From Pseudopithomyces maydicus (lineage: Eukaryota; Ascomycota; Dothideomycetes; Pleosporales; Didymosphaeriaceae), in NCBI GenBank assembly GCA_026873275.1, contig JANTUC010000003.1, positions 620,001 through 684,000 on the forward strand: a DNA stretch of 64,000 nt, read 5' to 3'. The notes under the pieces were generated by a model. The model was not told the DNA's origin and ran no database searches. It saw nothing but the letters and a program-made list of their open reading frames with translations. The position numbers were made by a program, and so were the translations under genes. Below are positions 40,672 to 51,310 of the stretch, in pieces (position 1 is the first letter of the stretch; every line of letters starts with the position of its first letter).

Positions 40672-43596
40672 ATGTCTCTCCCCGTGCCAGCGAGTGTGAC
40701 AGGCGAAAGCGCTCCCGCTGTGGGCGGCACAGGTATTACTGGCCCTATTGACGAAAATGCCAGCGCTGACAGTTTCAAAGATGCTGCCGACACTGCAAGC
40801 AGCCACTTCCCGAGCTCTATGCTCCCGGGCAATCCTGATTGCCCGGACTGTAAGGAGGCCTGGCAGCGTTCGCAAACGCGTTACCAAGAGAAGATGGCGG
40901 CGATCAGAGAGACTGAGCGTCTCCAAAACTATAACGAGGAACTGGAATTCCAGTATAAAAATGTCAAGTTAATGTCTGACCGACAACGACACCAGTTCAG
41001 TGTGGAGTTGCTGGGGAAGGACGAGCAGCTCAAGCAAATAGGTATGTACTTTAGATTTGTTACATGACCTAAATGTAGAATTTTGCTTACTTTCGCTAGT
41101 TGAGCAACGACACACCGAGTACGAGCAGTCTTTTATCGACTTGCGAGCAGCCTTGGAGAAAGAGAGCCAAGACGCAATCCAAGAGAAACAGCAATCGATC
41201 GAGCGGCACCAGAATACGATCCGTGGGTTGATACAAGAGAAAGAAAAGCTAAAGGATGATGTGCAACACCACCGGTCTAGATTTAACGAAGAAAAAGAGC
41301 GTCGAGTATTTCTCGAACTATCGATGGCAGACGTACGAAAGAAGGTCGACGATGCAGCAATCCTCGAAATCGAGACTTCCAAATTAAAGACAGAGCTTGA
41401 AGCTACTCGAGTAGATAACGCAAAGCTTACTCAAAATAACGAGAAGAAAGATCTCGAAATCGCCTGGTTAAAGGCAGAGATTCAGAAACGTGAGGATCAG
41501 CATAAAATGGCTATGGATACTCGTAACGCATACTTTATGTCTCAGATGAGCGAGTTGCACCAAACCACGCCAACACCAACAAACCAGCAGACTGCATCTC
41601 AGCGTACTCCCAAGACAGCATCCGTGTCTCATCATGGAGCTGATCTTAATATATCGCCTTCCTCCAGTACACCCCCCGCATCTGCTCTCCATACAAAGAA
41701 GCCTCCGAACCACAACAATAACGCACGAACACCACGCCGTGGTCGCTCACAACCACATACCACCGACCTTACTCCGGAGATTATTCGCGAACGTCAGCCG
41801 CTCCCAACTCCACCGGCTCCTACATCTTCATTCGTACGACAGCTGTTCCAGACAGGCGGAGTCAATACACCCTCAAAGCAGAGTGGAGTTTCCTTGAGGT
41901 GAGTCATGATCAGACAAACGTCAAAACTCGAAATCTATAGATCTTCACCTCGTATACAAAGACGAGAGTGAATTGTTTGACTGTTTATATAATTGAGATT
42001 TACTTTATAATCACTAACTTGTGACTTAGTGCCGCTACATCGTCTTCAAATAGCGCTCAAATGCCGCCACCATCGTCAACTGTGACTCCCCAGACCGTCA
42101 TGATGGGGCTGGACGCACTACAACAGAAGCAGTTCAAAGAATGGGTTAGAAAGCAGGTACTGGAGGCTGCTAACTCTCGTCAAAATTCTGGTAGACCTAT
42201 CGATCAGGATCTCGAACTATTTCATAGCAACGCGGGCGTGCGAGGCTATGCAATGCACAAAGCTGTCAACCACATGATCAAAAGCCAAGGACCTCAGCTG
42301 AGGAAGAAATGGCAAGACGAGCTCATGAATTTGCTTTCAACCAAAGTAAAGCAGACACCGAAAGAATCGTCATCTTCCCTCCAGCAATCCGGGTCGCAGT
42401 TGGAGGTGTCCGATAGCATGGGATTGTCTTCGCAGCCAAACCTAGAAAATTGTGGTCCCCAAGATGCCACTTCAGCTGTTGTACAGAACGAAGAACGTTC
42501 AGCTTCTCAAGTCTCAACACAAGCTCCGAATGTACCAAGCAACGCATTTAGTGCGATGCAAGAGCCCGGTCCAATGCACCAATTACAGACGAATCCAGAG
42601 ACCACGATGCAAGCTCCTTTTCCACACAACTCCATCATGCAATTCGACCCGCAGATGGTATTCCCGAATATGGGATCCAATCTCTCCGCCGAGATTACGA
42701 ATCCTTTCCAACAACAAAGCTCGCAAATTACTCAGTCAGAGCAGTTCAGTCGGCAAGGAAGGGAGCAAATCGGCAACCAATTTACCGATTTTGGAAATAT
42801 GGATATGCGTGCATTTTTCCCCAACAATGGCTCTATGCTTCAGGGTAGTGTCGGTGGCCCATTCCTGAACAACAGCGGTGGCGGACAAGGACAAGTCAAC
42901 ATCGAAGAAGCGTCCAAGGGAACGTTCATGAGCAGGATAAGGAATGCTATACTCAACACTGGCAACACCAACGACAACAACAATGATGGACTGAGGAGCC
43001 TCTACCCTCCACCTCCAGAATCGCCGAACGCTCAATTCCAGGACAACAGCTTCATCGACGTGCATAACAGCTGTTTCGGACAACCCATCCTCTCGAGCTT
43101 GCCGCAGGGTACGCATCAAGCCCACACTAACATATCAGTTGCCCCAGTACTCTCACCAACCGAGCGCCCGTCATCCAGCCCCGCTTTCCCTAGCCCGATG
43201 CGCTTCCCGCCGACACAAATACCGCCCCGAGCCGCCAAATCCAGCGCCAGTGCCATCGCCGCCCGTAACAGCGAACAGCCCAAAGACATCCCCGACGGCG
43301 GCTACCGCGGCACCGCATGCCTCGAGTGCCATAGTCAGTGGTGGAATACCTGGTGCGACGAGAACCCGCAGAGCTGCTATAATTGCCAGAAGAAGGGAAA
43401 GCAGTGCCGACGGCCTCGCTGCGATAATTTTGACAATGGATGTGCGGATCCGAATTGCAAGTGGGCGCACTCGAGCGATGGATTTAGCGATACGTATCCG
43501 AAGCCGAAGAATGGGATGAAGAGGAAGACGAAGAAGGGGGATGATCATGAGGAGCCGCCGAGGAAGAAGCAGGCTGGGTTTATGTACCAGGAGTAG
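40672..43596 (+). CDS. Coiled-coil protein with C-terminal Cys-rich/CCCH-like zinc region
   Basis: Exons are 40672-41041, 41100-41898 and 42030-43596, giving 911 residues; introns are 58 bp (GTATGT/GCTAG) and 131 bp (GTGAGT/CTTAG with ACTAAC branch). A CPDCKEAW motif near residue 60 precedes a long coiled coil (residues about 75-290, e.g. LIQEKEKLKDDVQHHRS). A disordered Ser/Thr/Pro- and Gln/Asn-rich middle follows. The C-terminus has clustered cysteines: ACLECHSQWWNTWCDE, SCYNCQKKGKQCRRPRC and then C-x6-C-x4-C-x3-H (CDNFDNGCADPNCKWAH), a CCCH-like finger, and a basic tail (MKRKTKKGDDHEEPPRKK). RNA or nucleic-acid binding in the nucleus is plausible, not shown. I do not recognise a named family. 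The frame is intact. Confidence 0.8.
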
Positions 43597-43896
43597 AGAG
43601 AAATAGGGAGGAGTAGGGAGAAGGTTGAGAGGGGTGTGATGTTCGTAGAATGGGCGAGACGGAGATGCTGTAGGGTCGGTTGTCTGTTTGATGGTTACAT
43701 CACGAGTCTGGATGGAGCTTGCATTGAGTTTGCCAGTTGGCTTTCTCGAGGTCAGCTTGATTCGAGTGCTTATGCTAGAAACTGATTGGGATGGGATCGT
43801 CCTGATTATGGCTGGATCAGAGTTGTGATGTCAAGAGCTGCTGCGGCCCTTTGATGTCTAGTATAGATAACAGTACTGTCTTTACCCCCTTTCTGA
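43597..43896. other. Convergent 3' flanks
   Basis: 300 bp between the ends of the zinc-region gene and RidA. Nothing recognised. Confidence 0.5.
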
Positions 43897-44365
43897 TCAG
43901 CCTAGATGCTCTACCGCTTCGATCTCAATCCGCATATCCGCCCACAACTTATTAACCTCCACAGCAGTCATAATCGGTGCATGGTTCTACGAGTCAATTA
44001 GTTCCCAATACCCTGTCTGCCTCCTCTCGAACCCCACTTACCGGGCACCACTTCTTCAAATTCCTCACCGCGTGTTCCACGTATTCTGGCCACCCTTCCT
44101 CTCCCCTCACATTGATGAAGATGCGGATCTTGTAGACCCCCTCCCATCCTTTACCACCAGCCGTTTCTAAAGCGAGTTGGACGTTGGAAAAAGCTTGATC
44201 GATCTCATCCGAGAGTGCTTCTGGGATGATTTCGGTCAGGGGATCCCATCCGCCCTGGCCGGAGATTTCGATGAGATTGTTGACGCGGACGGCTTGCGAA
44301 GAGTTGAGGTCGCGCTTGGTGCGGGTGCCGAAGTTTGGATAGTTGAAGTATTGCAGATGAGACAT
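43897..44365 (-). CDS. RidA/YjgF/UK114 family protein
   Basis: Exons on the minus strand are 44365-44042 and 43986-43897, giving 137 residues; the intron has GTAAGT and CGTAG ends. Start MSHLQYFNYPNFGTRTKRD was chosen because family members begin a few residues before the YP motif. Signatures: VRVNNLIEISGQGGWDP, then DQAFSNVQLALETAGGKGWEGVYKIRIF and the end NHAPIMTAVEV. The usual Arg that contacts the substrate acid near residue 105 of RidA is not evident in the CPNHAP-type context, so it may be a divergent subfamily without classical imine deaminase activity. RidA proteins hydrolyse reactive enamine/imine intermediates. Confidence 0.87.
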
Positions 44366-45135
44366 TTTGTGGTATGGTGGTTTGTGGGTATCCAAGTCGA
44401 CGAGAGTGAGTTGTAGGATATGAGGCAAAAACACATGCTCGGGACTGACGACGGATCCAATATATAATAAGATTTTTTGTCGTGCGCTTTGGCGCTCATG
44501 TCCGACATGGTAACAGTGCGTAGATTGAATTATGTGTTTACGTGATTGCAATCCAAGAGTAAGAATGCGATTACTCAAGACCAAGAGATGCTAGGATATT
44601 GTCAGTCAGACCCTCCACAAGTAAGGCGTTAGTTGGCACAAATATGGCAACCGAATAGGATGAGAAGCGAGTTGGCCAAGTTGGGCTGTGCTCTTGGCAG
44701 GCGGAGATAGGAGTGAGATGATCTTAGCTGCCATTTTTGCAGGTATTTTTGCACACGGTGTCAGCACGTGTTGAAACTAAGCTTAGCTTGGTGTGATAGA
44801 ATATATGAACGAGTTGAAGCAGGGGCGATGGATTGGGTGGGAGAAATCAAGCTGTTGCTGCGGCGAGTTTACCGGCATCGAACTCTTTTCCATACATTCA
44901 TTATATGGTATCATGTGCTAACCCTTCGTCATTGGAGAGCGGACCGGTCAAAGTTGATCCAGACACTGCTGGAGCACCTCATCGTTCCATTGTTCTTCCC
45001 ATTGTTCGAGCGTGCTGTGGGGCATGCTACTTGGAAGATGCTTATTATGCGCCTCCGTTTTTTTCTGCTTCCAGGGATCGACCTTATGCGCCGTGTGTTT
45101 ACCGAAATGCCATTGCCCAAATTCAAATATGTCTC
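44366..45135. other. Intergenic, RidA promoter and NOP16 3' flank
   Basis: 770 bp, no supported gene. The two genes are in tandem on the minus strand. Confidence 0.55.
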
Positions 45136-45915
45136 TCATGTCCAAACCTTTCTCTCTTTTCCTTTCGACTCATTCCACTTCTTCACGCGCTTCTTGATAT
45201 CCGCAGCTGTCTGCTGCATGGGGTTGAGCTTCATATCGCGGGCCATGCTGCCGTAGTCATCCCCATGCTTGTTTACCAAACGTTCTATCCACTCAGTCTC
45301 CCTTTGGCTCTGACTTCTCGGCGCCTTCCGCGCGCCGTTTCGGGCGGCCTCTTCGAGCTGTCTGATAACGGGGTTGTCGCTCCTCTCGGTAGGCACCATG
45401 GCAAAGCCGTTCCACTCCTCCATCTCCTCGTCCTCCAACACCTCGTTGAGGGGATCATTGAGCGGGTTCTGCTTCTTCGTGTCCTCCCCAATAATGCGCA
45501 GGATTGCACCGGTCTCGGGGTCTCGCTCTACCTGGATCTCTTCTACTTCCACGGCATGCGGCTTTGACGTTTTAGAGACAATGTTTAGAGCATCGGCGGT
45601 GCTGTCAGCAGCGGCATCTGCGCGGGAGGACTTGGGGTCGTTGATGCCGAGGGAGCGGATCGACTTTTCGGTGCCACCGGTGGCGTGGTTAAGACGGGCG
45701 GTCAGGCCAAGACGAGCGTAGTTCTGAGAGAGGGTTTCTTTTTGGTTCCTAGAACGTGTTAATCAGGGAAAATGTCGTCGAGAAAGTCAGGGTGGGAGAC
45801 AGTACCAGTTGGCGGCTATGATAGGATTCTGCAGAATCTTCTTCTTGGAGGGCTGCTTGTGGCGCAGCTTGGGGATAGACGACTTGTTCTTCTTCTTCTG
45901 GAGTTCGCGACCCAT
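45136..45915 (-). CDS. NOP16: Ribosome biogenesis protein Nop16
   Basis: Exons on the minus strand are 45915-45806 and 45748-45136, giving 240 residues; the intron interrupts the Trp of IIAANW, with GTACTG and TCTAG ends. The N-terminus is the family hallmark MGRELQKKKNKSSIPKLRHK, followed by KKKILQNPIIAANW, NQKETLSQNYARLGLTARLN, a central acidic part and a C-terminal HGDDYGSMARDMKLNPMQQT motif. Known role: nucleolar factor for maturation of the 60S subunit (pre-66S particles). It is head-to-head with a ZIP transporter gene. Confidence 0.95.
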
Positions 45916-46239
45916 CTTGACGAGTATAAGCAGGGAGAATTGCGTGGTGCGGTGTGGTTGTTGTCGTGGTTGCAGTGGGCGCTGGCCGTTGGTTCCCTTC
46001 TCCGCCAAAATTTCCCATGTTTTTCCGACGCCGCCCCACTAGTGCCATCTTATCTTATCCAATCTACATCTTATCTAATCTACATCTCCTCCCAGCTCCA
46101 TCTTATCAGATTGAGGCCACCTTGACCAGATCCAATCGGTCCTCCCCAGCCCTGTGGTAGTCGTGGGGCCCCTGGAAGGTTACAGTACGCGTCAAACCCC
46201 ATCCACCATCCCAATTCGACTCGGACACACGCGGCCATC
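45916..46239. promoter_or_regulatory. Divergent NOP16/ZIP promoter with GATA-box cluster
   Basis: 324 bp between the two starts. Four CTTATC strings (GATAAG on the other strand) begin at 46049, 46054, 46070 and 46102, and TCTACATC occurs twice between them. GATAAG is the core site of fungal GATA factors such as AreA and SreA. Which gene it controls is not clear. Confidence 0.55.
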
Positions 46240-47634
46240 ATGGTATCGCGACGCAACAAGACTCTCGCATCCCTGTCGCTCTTCCTGGCAGTCTGGGCCT
46301 GGAACGTGTCGGCTGCGGCTGTCAAGGGAGAGACGGCCGCTGTAGATTTATCCTCATTAACTGCCCCGCAAATTGAGGAACAGCTCCAGGTACCCATCAA
46401 CCCGTGTCGCGTGCTCAACCAAAACACTTGCTAATCGCTGCTGTTCAGAACTGCTCGCTTGTGCAAGCTCTCAATGCACAGAAAGTAGCCACGAGTCCTC
46501 TAGAATCGAGTCTGACCTCCAAGATCTTCGCATATCTGTTCCCTGGCAGCCCTGCAGTGAACGCTCTTTTAGCCACCCTGTACATCTCCGGACCGCCCAA
46601 CTTCCTCCTCGCCCTATGTCCGCCCAACATCGACCCGTCGTCCTTGTCTGTCATGGTGGCATTCGCTGTCGGTGGCCTATTGGGTGATACGCTGTTCCAT
46701 CTTTTGCCTGAGATTTTCCTCGGCGAGGACGAGCATGACAAGGTCAAATTTGTAATGGTGGAGCCCAACAAGAACCTGCTGCTAGGCGTAGCTATCATGG
46801 TCGGTTTCATTACCTTTGTGGCTATGGACAAAGGCTTGCGGATTGCTACTGGTGGTGAGGGCGGCCATGACCATTCTCATTCGCATGCCCACGAAAAAGT
46901 CGAGTCCACTGCAACGGCAACAGGCATCGCAACCAATGGTATGATGTCTGCTACCCCACGTCCAGTCATGTCTTGACAATAGCAGATTCCAAAGACGGCG
47001 TCCGAGCTCGCAAGCCCGCTGCCAACGGTTCCTCTTCCAACCACGTGCCGGAGAAAGAGGACAAGGAAATCAATCCCAGCGTCCGGCTCGGTGGCTATCT
47101 CAATCTCATTGCTGACTTTACCCACAACATCACCGATGGGCTGGCCATGTCATCGTCCTTCTACGCCTCTCCCACCATTGGTGCTACAACGACCGTTGCC
47201 GTATTCTTCCACGAGATTCCTCATGAAGTCGGCGACTTCGCCCTACTCATTCAGTCTGGCTTTAGCAAGCGTGCGGCGATGGGGGCGCAATTCGTTACGG
47301 CATTGGGCGCTTTGCTCGGAACATGCATCGGGATTGCTATACAGGAACTAGGCGGAAACTCTGCTTCTGCAATTGAAGGTCCTGGTCTTTTTGGCACAAG
47401 CCTACGCTGGGGAGATATGCTGCTTCCCTTTACGGCCGGAACGTTCCTCTACGTTGGAACAGTGGCAGTCATCCCCGAACTTCTCGAAACTGGGCCAGAG
47501 AAGGGCAAAGAGCTCAGGAAGACCCTGACGCAATTTGCTGCTATGTTTGCTGGTGCTGGTATCATGCTTGCGTAAGGCCCCCAATCTGTGTAGGAGACTT
47601 GAATGCTAACGGCCGTAGGATATCGTGGTCTTAA
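46240..47634 (+). CDS. ZIP-family zinc transporter, Yke4/SLC39A7-like
   Basis: Exons are 46240-46389, 46449-46938, 46986-47571 and 47619-47634, giving 413 residues. The last exon adds only ISWS and stop after an intron with GCTAAC branch and GTAG end; without it the frame stops at LA. The N-terminus is a signal peptide (LASLSLFLAVWAWNVSAAA). Family signatures: VGGLLGDTLFHLLPEIFLGE, a His-rich loop GGHDHSHSHAHEK, NLIADFTHNITDGLAM and VAVFFHEIPHEVGDFALLI, which hold the metal-site His, Asp and Glu residues. The LIV-1/KE4 group moves zinc from ER or Golgi to cytosol. Subcellular placement is inferred from the subgroup. Confidence 0.92.
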
Positions 47635-48893
47635 AGGTGCAACCACTCGTAATCGACGTTACACCAGACCAATTTCAGGCCTTCGATAGTCACCAACACG
47701 ATTTCAAATACGTAGCCCTTGTACTACTAACACCCGCCAGGATTCATAGAAGATAGACAGAATCCACCAGGCACAAGAAGCAAGATTGAAAGCAAAGCCG
47801 TACTCAAGCAATGCACTTTTCTATATCCGGTTAGCAGTACGCTGATTCCTTCGCCGTTAAAATGCGGAGTGTTGGAAGAATCAAGCATAATCCTGCGACG
47901 CCTTCGTCGTCACTCCTATGTACACCATTGTACACTCGCTTCTCCTGGTCGCAAGATTGCTGCTAGCGTCTGTGCCTTTAATATTGCGATGATGGCATCT
48001 TCAGGAGATTTTCCTCCTTCACTTAGTATCACTGAGTCAACTTTGCGCGATGGATTAGTTTTACGGCCGAATGTGACTGGTGAGCAGACAAGCCACGGAC
48101 CCAATTGGGTTCAGATCTGCTCACAGCTATACGAGATAGCAGTGTTGCTTCTGTTTGGTTGACCATAAATGTTGGACTAACAACATAAATACCCCGGTGC
48201 AGAGCAACATTGTCAAAGGAATTCAGTTCTTGGTAACATAAGCTGGAAGATGATATTCACACTCCATGACCCAAGAGCACAAGCCGGGTGTGTCGGCTCT
48301 TTGCACCCCAGAATTTGCTTTTGGGACCATGCACAGCTCACTAAGCGCGCCGGGACAGGCTTGAAACGCGCAAAAATAGTCCATATTACCAACATGGCCC
48401 CCAATCCTCCAGCCGCAAGCCTTGCGATGGCCAATCAACTATGAAACGGAGCAATAAGTTCGCGGACAGACCAACGTGTGTGGGTCGCAGGGCGTTGTCC
48501 GCATCGCTGCGCAACGGAACCTTGTCGGAAAGAAGGCTGGGATGGCATCGTGGGCGAGGCGCAGTATGCTTCGGGTTTGTGATGGCCAACATGCAGGCGT
48601 GTATAAGCTGACGGTCGGCGCTTTTGACTTTACTTATAAGCTTGCCCATCAACCACGTCCTTGAGCCTCTGAAATTCTATTGTAAAATTAGTGGTGGACC
48701 GCGTACACATCGCGTCCCCGCACTCCGCACGTACTTATATCCATACGAGGGCTTTACGAGTGCACTGCCGAGCACGGCGGCTTGTCTTCAGCCTTACATA
48801 CTCCAATCCCGACTCGTCTTACTCCACTCTTCCTCAAACAACACAACATTTGTATCAACAGTTCGAATTCAAGAGTTAGCTTCGGCTTCAGGA
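47635..48893. other. Intergenic, no supported gene
   Basis: About 1.26 kb. A 98-codon frame near 47869 has no motifs or conservation signs that I can see. Confidence 0.5.
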
Positions 48894-49304
48894 ATGAAGG
48901 CTACCATTATTTCATCACCACCGTCGCACTCGACCATGCTTCGCTCTCCACGTACATCCATCACCGTCTTCCTCGTCGTCCTCGGTCTTCTCGCAATGTG
49001 CTACAACCTCCTCGCAACCTTCCCATCTCTAACGACCTCGCTCAAGACATCATTAGAAGCAGTCCTCCCACAGGAGAGCTTCTGCACAAAAGACATCGGT
49101 GAAGGTGTATGCTGCGATGTCTTCATGGCCGCACAACCCTGCGTGGAACAATGCCGCGAAGAGTTCATGGACAGAGAGACCTTCGAAGTAACACACGAGT
49201 ACGACATGTGTGCGGCTCAGTGCTTGGCAGAATACACAACCGCGTGTGTAGATGATGGAGCGAGGGAGGGCACTGCCGGCGAAAACATCATCAAGCATCG
49301 ATGA
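48894..49304 (+). CDS. Small Cys-rich protein with N-terminal signal anchor, twin CX3C
   Basis: From ATG 48894 the frame codes 136 residues; upstream in-frame sequence looks like 5' UTR. A hydrophobic segment at residues 23-42 (ITVFLVVLGLLAMCYNLLAT) after a basic stretch (MLRSPRTS) suggests a type II anchor or uncleaved signal. The outer part has eight cysteines (64, 73, 74, 83, 87, 106, 110, 118), including CVEQC and CAAQC, a twin CX3C arrangement separated by 18 residues, as in helical-hairpin disulfide folds. I do not recognise the family and assign no function. The start could be the second Met (residue 15). Confidence 0.6.
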   Translation: MKATIISSPPSHSTMLRSPRTSITVFLVVLGLLAMCYNLLATFPSLTTSLKTSLEAVLPQESFCTKDIGEGVCCDVFMAAQPCVEQCREEFMDRETFEVTHEYDMCAAQCLAEYTTACVDDGAREGTAGENIIKHR

Positions 49305-50179
49305 GCGCACATGAGCCTCAACATGATGATACCAACAATCATCCCCATGGAAGGGCCATCATCATAGGATTGCAACCTAGGGCCGACCCTTTGGCGCGCA
49401 TGGTGGAGCCGACTATCCGGGGAAGGGCTTGGCCCGGGAGGCGCGGGCGGATATCGGCACGCATGTCGAAGGGAAAGTCTCTGGCCCAACGAGTTTCCGA
49501 TCGAAGATTCGAATGCGAGCTGATGTTTTGCTGCATACGAAATGGAATGGATGAACGCTGCGACGTAGCGAGGCTATGTCTGTGCGGTACGGATACGATA
49601 CCGAGGCCCCTTTTTTCATCATACAGATGGATTACGCAGCAAGATTCACAGTCACTGTTAATTGGCGGTGTTTATCCTAGTTCCACAACTAGGAAGAGCG
49701 TCATTGAAGGGATGGTGAAAGGAATACGGATATTGAGAACGGTGGGGGAGAGAGCGCTATTGTACACTATCACTGATGATACCCACGATTTTCATCGCAT
49801 TAAGATACCCGAACATTATGTAAAATCTTCTCTCATACAACCAAGAATTTGTCTTGAATTCCAGATGCCCCTCGTGAAAAGGTCTGTAAACAAATACTCG
49901 CGCTATTCTGAATGGACTACTCTGAAATGTCTAACGTTATACGGCCACTTGGCATGGACGAGGAGCAGTTGCATAGCCGTCCCCAAAGATTCCGAACTGA
50001 GGGTTTACGCCACAGTGGAACTTCTCGATCTATACCGATATGATGGTTCAAGAGTAAATAAACCATGTCTTGGTAGCTTTCACCTTCTAGGGACGCTACA
50101 GCCTTCCTGGGATAGCGCGAAAGCTTCCCCCACACCAAGAGAGCTGTCTGGCTTTGACAGGCATGTTTGGCGCAATTGA
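49301..50179 (+). CDS. Long open frame of doubtful status, 292 codons
   Basis: The frame starts on an ATG that overlaps the TGA of the preceding gene (ATGA) and runs 879 bp without a stop, which is unusual by chance at this base composition. The product has no signal peptide, membrane helix or motif that I recognise and is rich in Arg, Ser and Leu. The overlap with a coding gene and lack of promoter spacing argue against a normal fungal gene. It could instead be a 3' exon of something unrecognised or a chance frame. Confidence 0.25.
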   Translation: MSAHEPQHDDTNNHPHGRAIIIGLQPRADPLARMVEPTIRGRAWPGRRGRISARMSKGKSLAQRVSDRRFECELMFCCIRNGMDERCDVARLCLCGTDTIPRPLFSSYRWITQQDSQSLLIGGVYPSSTTRKSVIEGMVKGIRILRTVGERALLYTITDDTHDFHRIKIPEHYVKSSLIQPRICLEFQMPLVKRSVNKYSRYSEWTTLKCLTLYGHLAWTRSSCIAVPKDSELRVYATVELLDLYRYDGSRVNKPCLGSFHLLGTLQPSWDSAKASPTPRELSGFDRHVWRN

Positions 50180-51310
50180 CATTTTTGACACCTCTTAAAT
50201 ATGCTCAGTGTTCGATGTTCTCTGTGGTTTATAATACAGCCACGACCACGTTAGATGGATCAGAAGAGATACAAGTCAGCCTTTGGGTCCAAGGTGCAGA
50301 ATACAATAGAATATGAAGACAGGTTTCGAACAAAGGATAACAACATGCGTATACAGCTGAGCAGTTCTTAGTCCTCTCAACACAGTCTAGGTACGTCATA
50401 CCACGTCAACCGCATCTTTTGCTGCTGGTATCGAAAGAATGGTGGATTGTCCATGAGAAGTGTTTCTCTACGCACTGTACGCGTTTTGGAGATTGCAGCT
50501 GAGGTATATTCTAAATAGCATGGGACAGATTATTAGGCATGCAGCCTCTGGCAGAACGAGGTGGGACGATTGATTGCAAAGCAAAGTTATCGGAGGCCTA
50601 GATTCGGGTAATAGACAACGAAAGCGCAGTTGCGACATGCTATTCCACACACAGGATTGACAATCACTGTTATTCTAGCAGCTACATTCAGGGATGCATC
50701 TGTCCACCAATCTCTCTAAAGATATTAAACGGGAAGAGGTTCCGATGGAAATCCCGTCCAATACACTTCAAGCTCTGTTGACGTGCATTCATCTGGTTTG
50801 TAGGTAGGTGGTATTGCTAAGGAATCAATGCGGACAGGCACCAAAAACGCGATAACGACAAGAGTGAGTAAGACTGAACGATGCCGGAGTGAATAGAGAG
50901 ACATTCGCCGCCTCAGTGTCTCGATTATGAGCGTCTTCATGTAGTGTGACGCTGACTCATGTACGCCGGTCTATTGCGGTCATACAACTTCGACGGCGAG
51001 GGTACAAAGTATGGCCTATGGGAATTCGAAATCTGGTCGAAAGTAAGCATAGATGATGCCGTATTCGATATTGGTTTGGTGTGGCGGAGCCCACGATAGC
51101 CAACGTCGGTGGTGAGCGAGCAATTTAAAGCCGCCAAGGCTAATTTCCTTCTGGCGCCAGGCCTCCTGCGACGACTCGCTACCTAGGGATTCTTTCTGGC
51201 ATTGCTGCCTATCTTTCTCCTCTTTGTGTCTTCCACTTCTTCCAGTCGTTCGTTTTTCTTTGCTTTTCTGCGCATCATTGCGCGTCCACTCACTACCCAA
51301 ATACTTAATA
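50180..51310. other. Intergenic, no supported gene
   Basis: About 1.1 kb. A 71-codon frame on the minus strand (50725-50940) has a hydrophobic N-terminal part after MSLYSLRHRS and one cysteine; it could be a small secreted peptide but has no further support. Confidence 0.5.

Noticed and set aside
47869..48162. 98-codon frame downstream of the ZIP gene
   Set aside because: No motif, no intron, random-looking composition.
50725..50940. Possible 59-71 residue secreted peptide on the minus strand
   Set aside because: Hydrophobic start but only one cysteine, no further structure and no promoter signals; left as a note in the gap.
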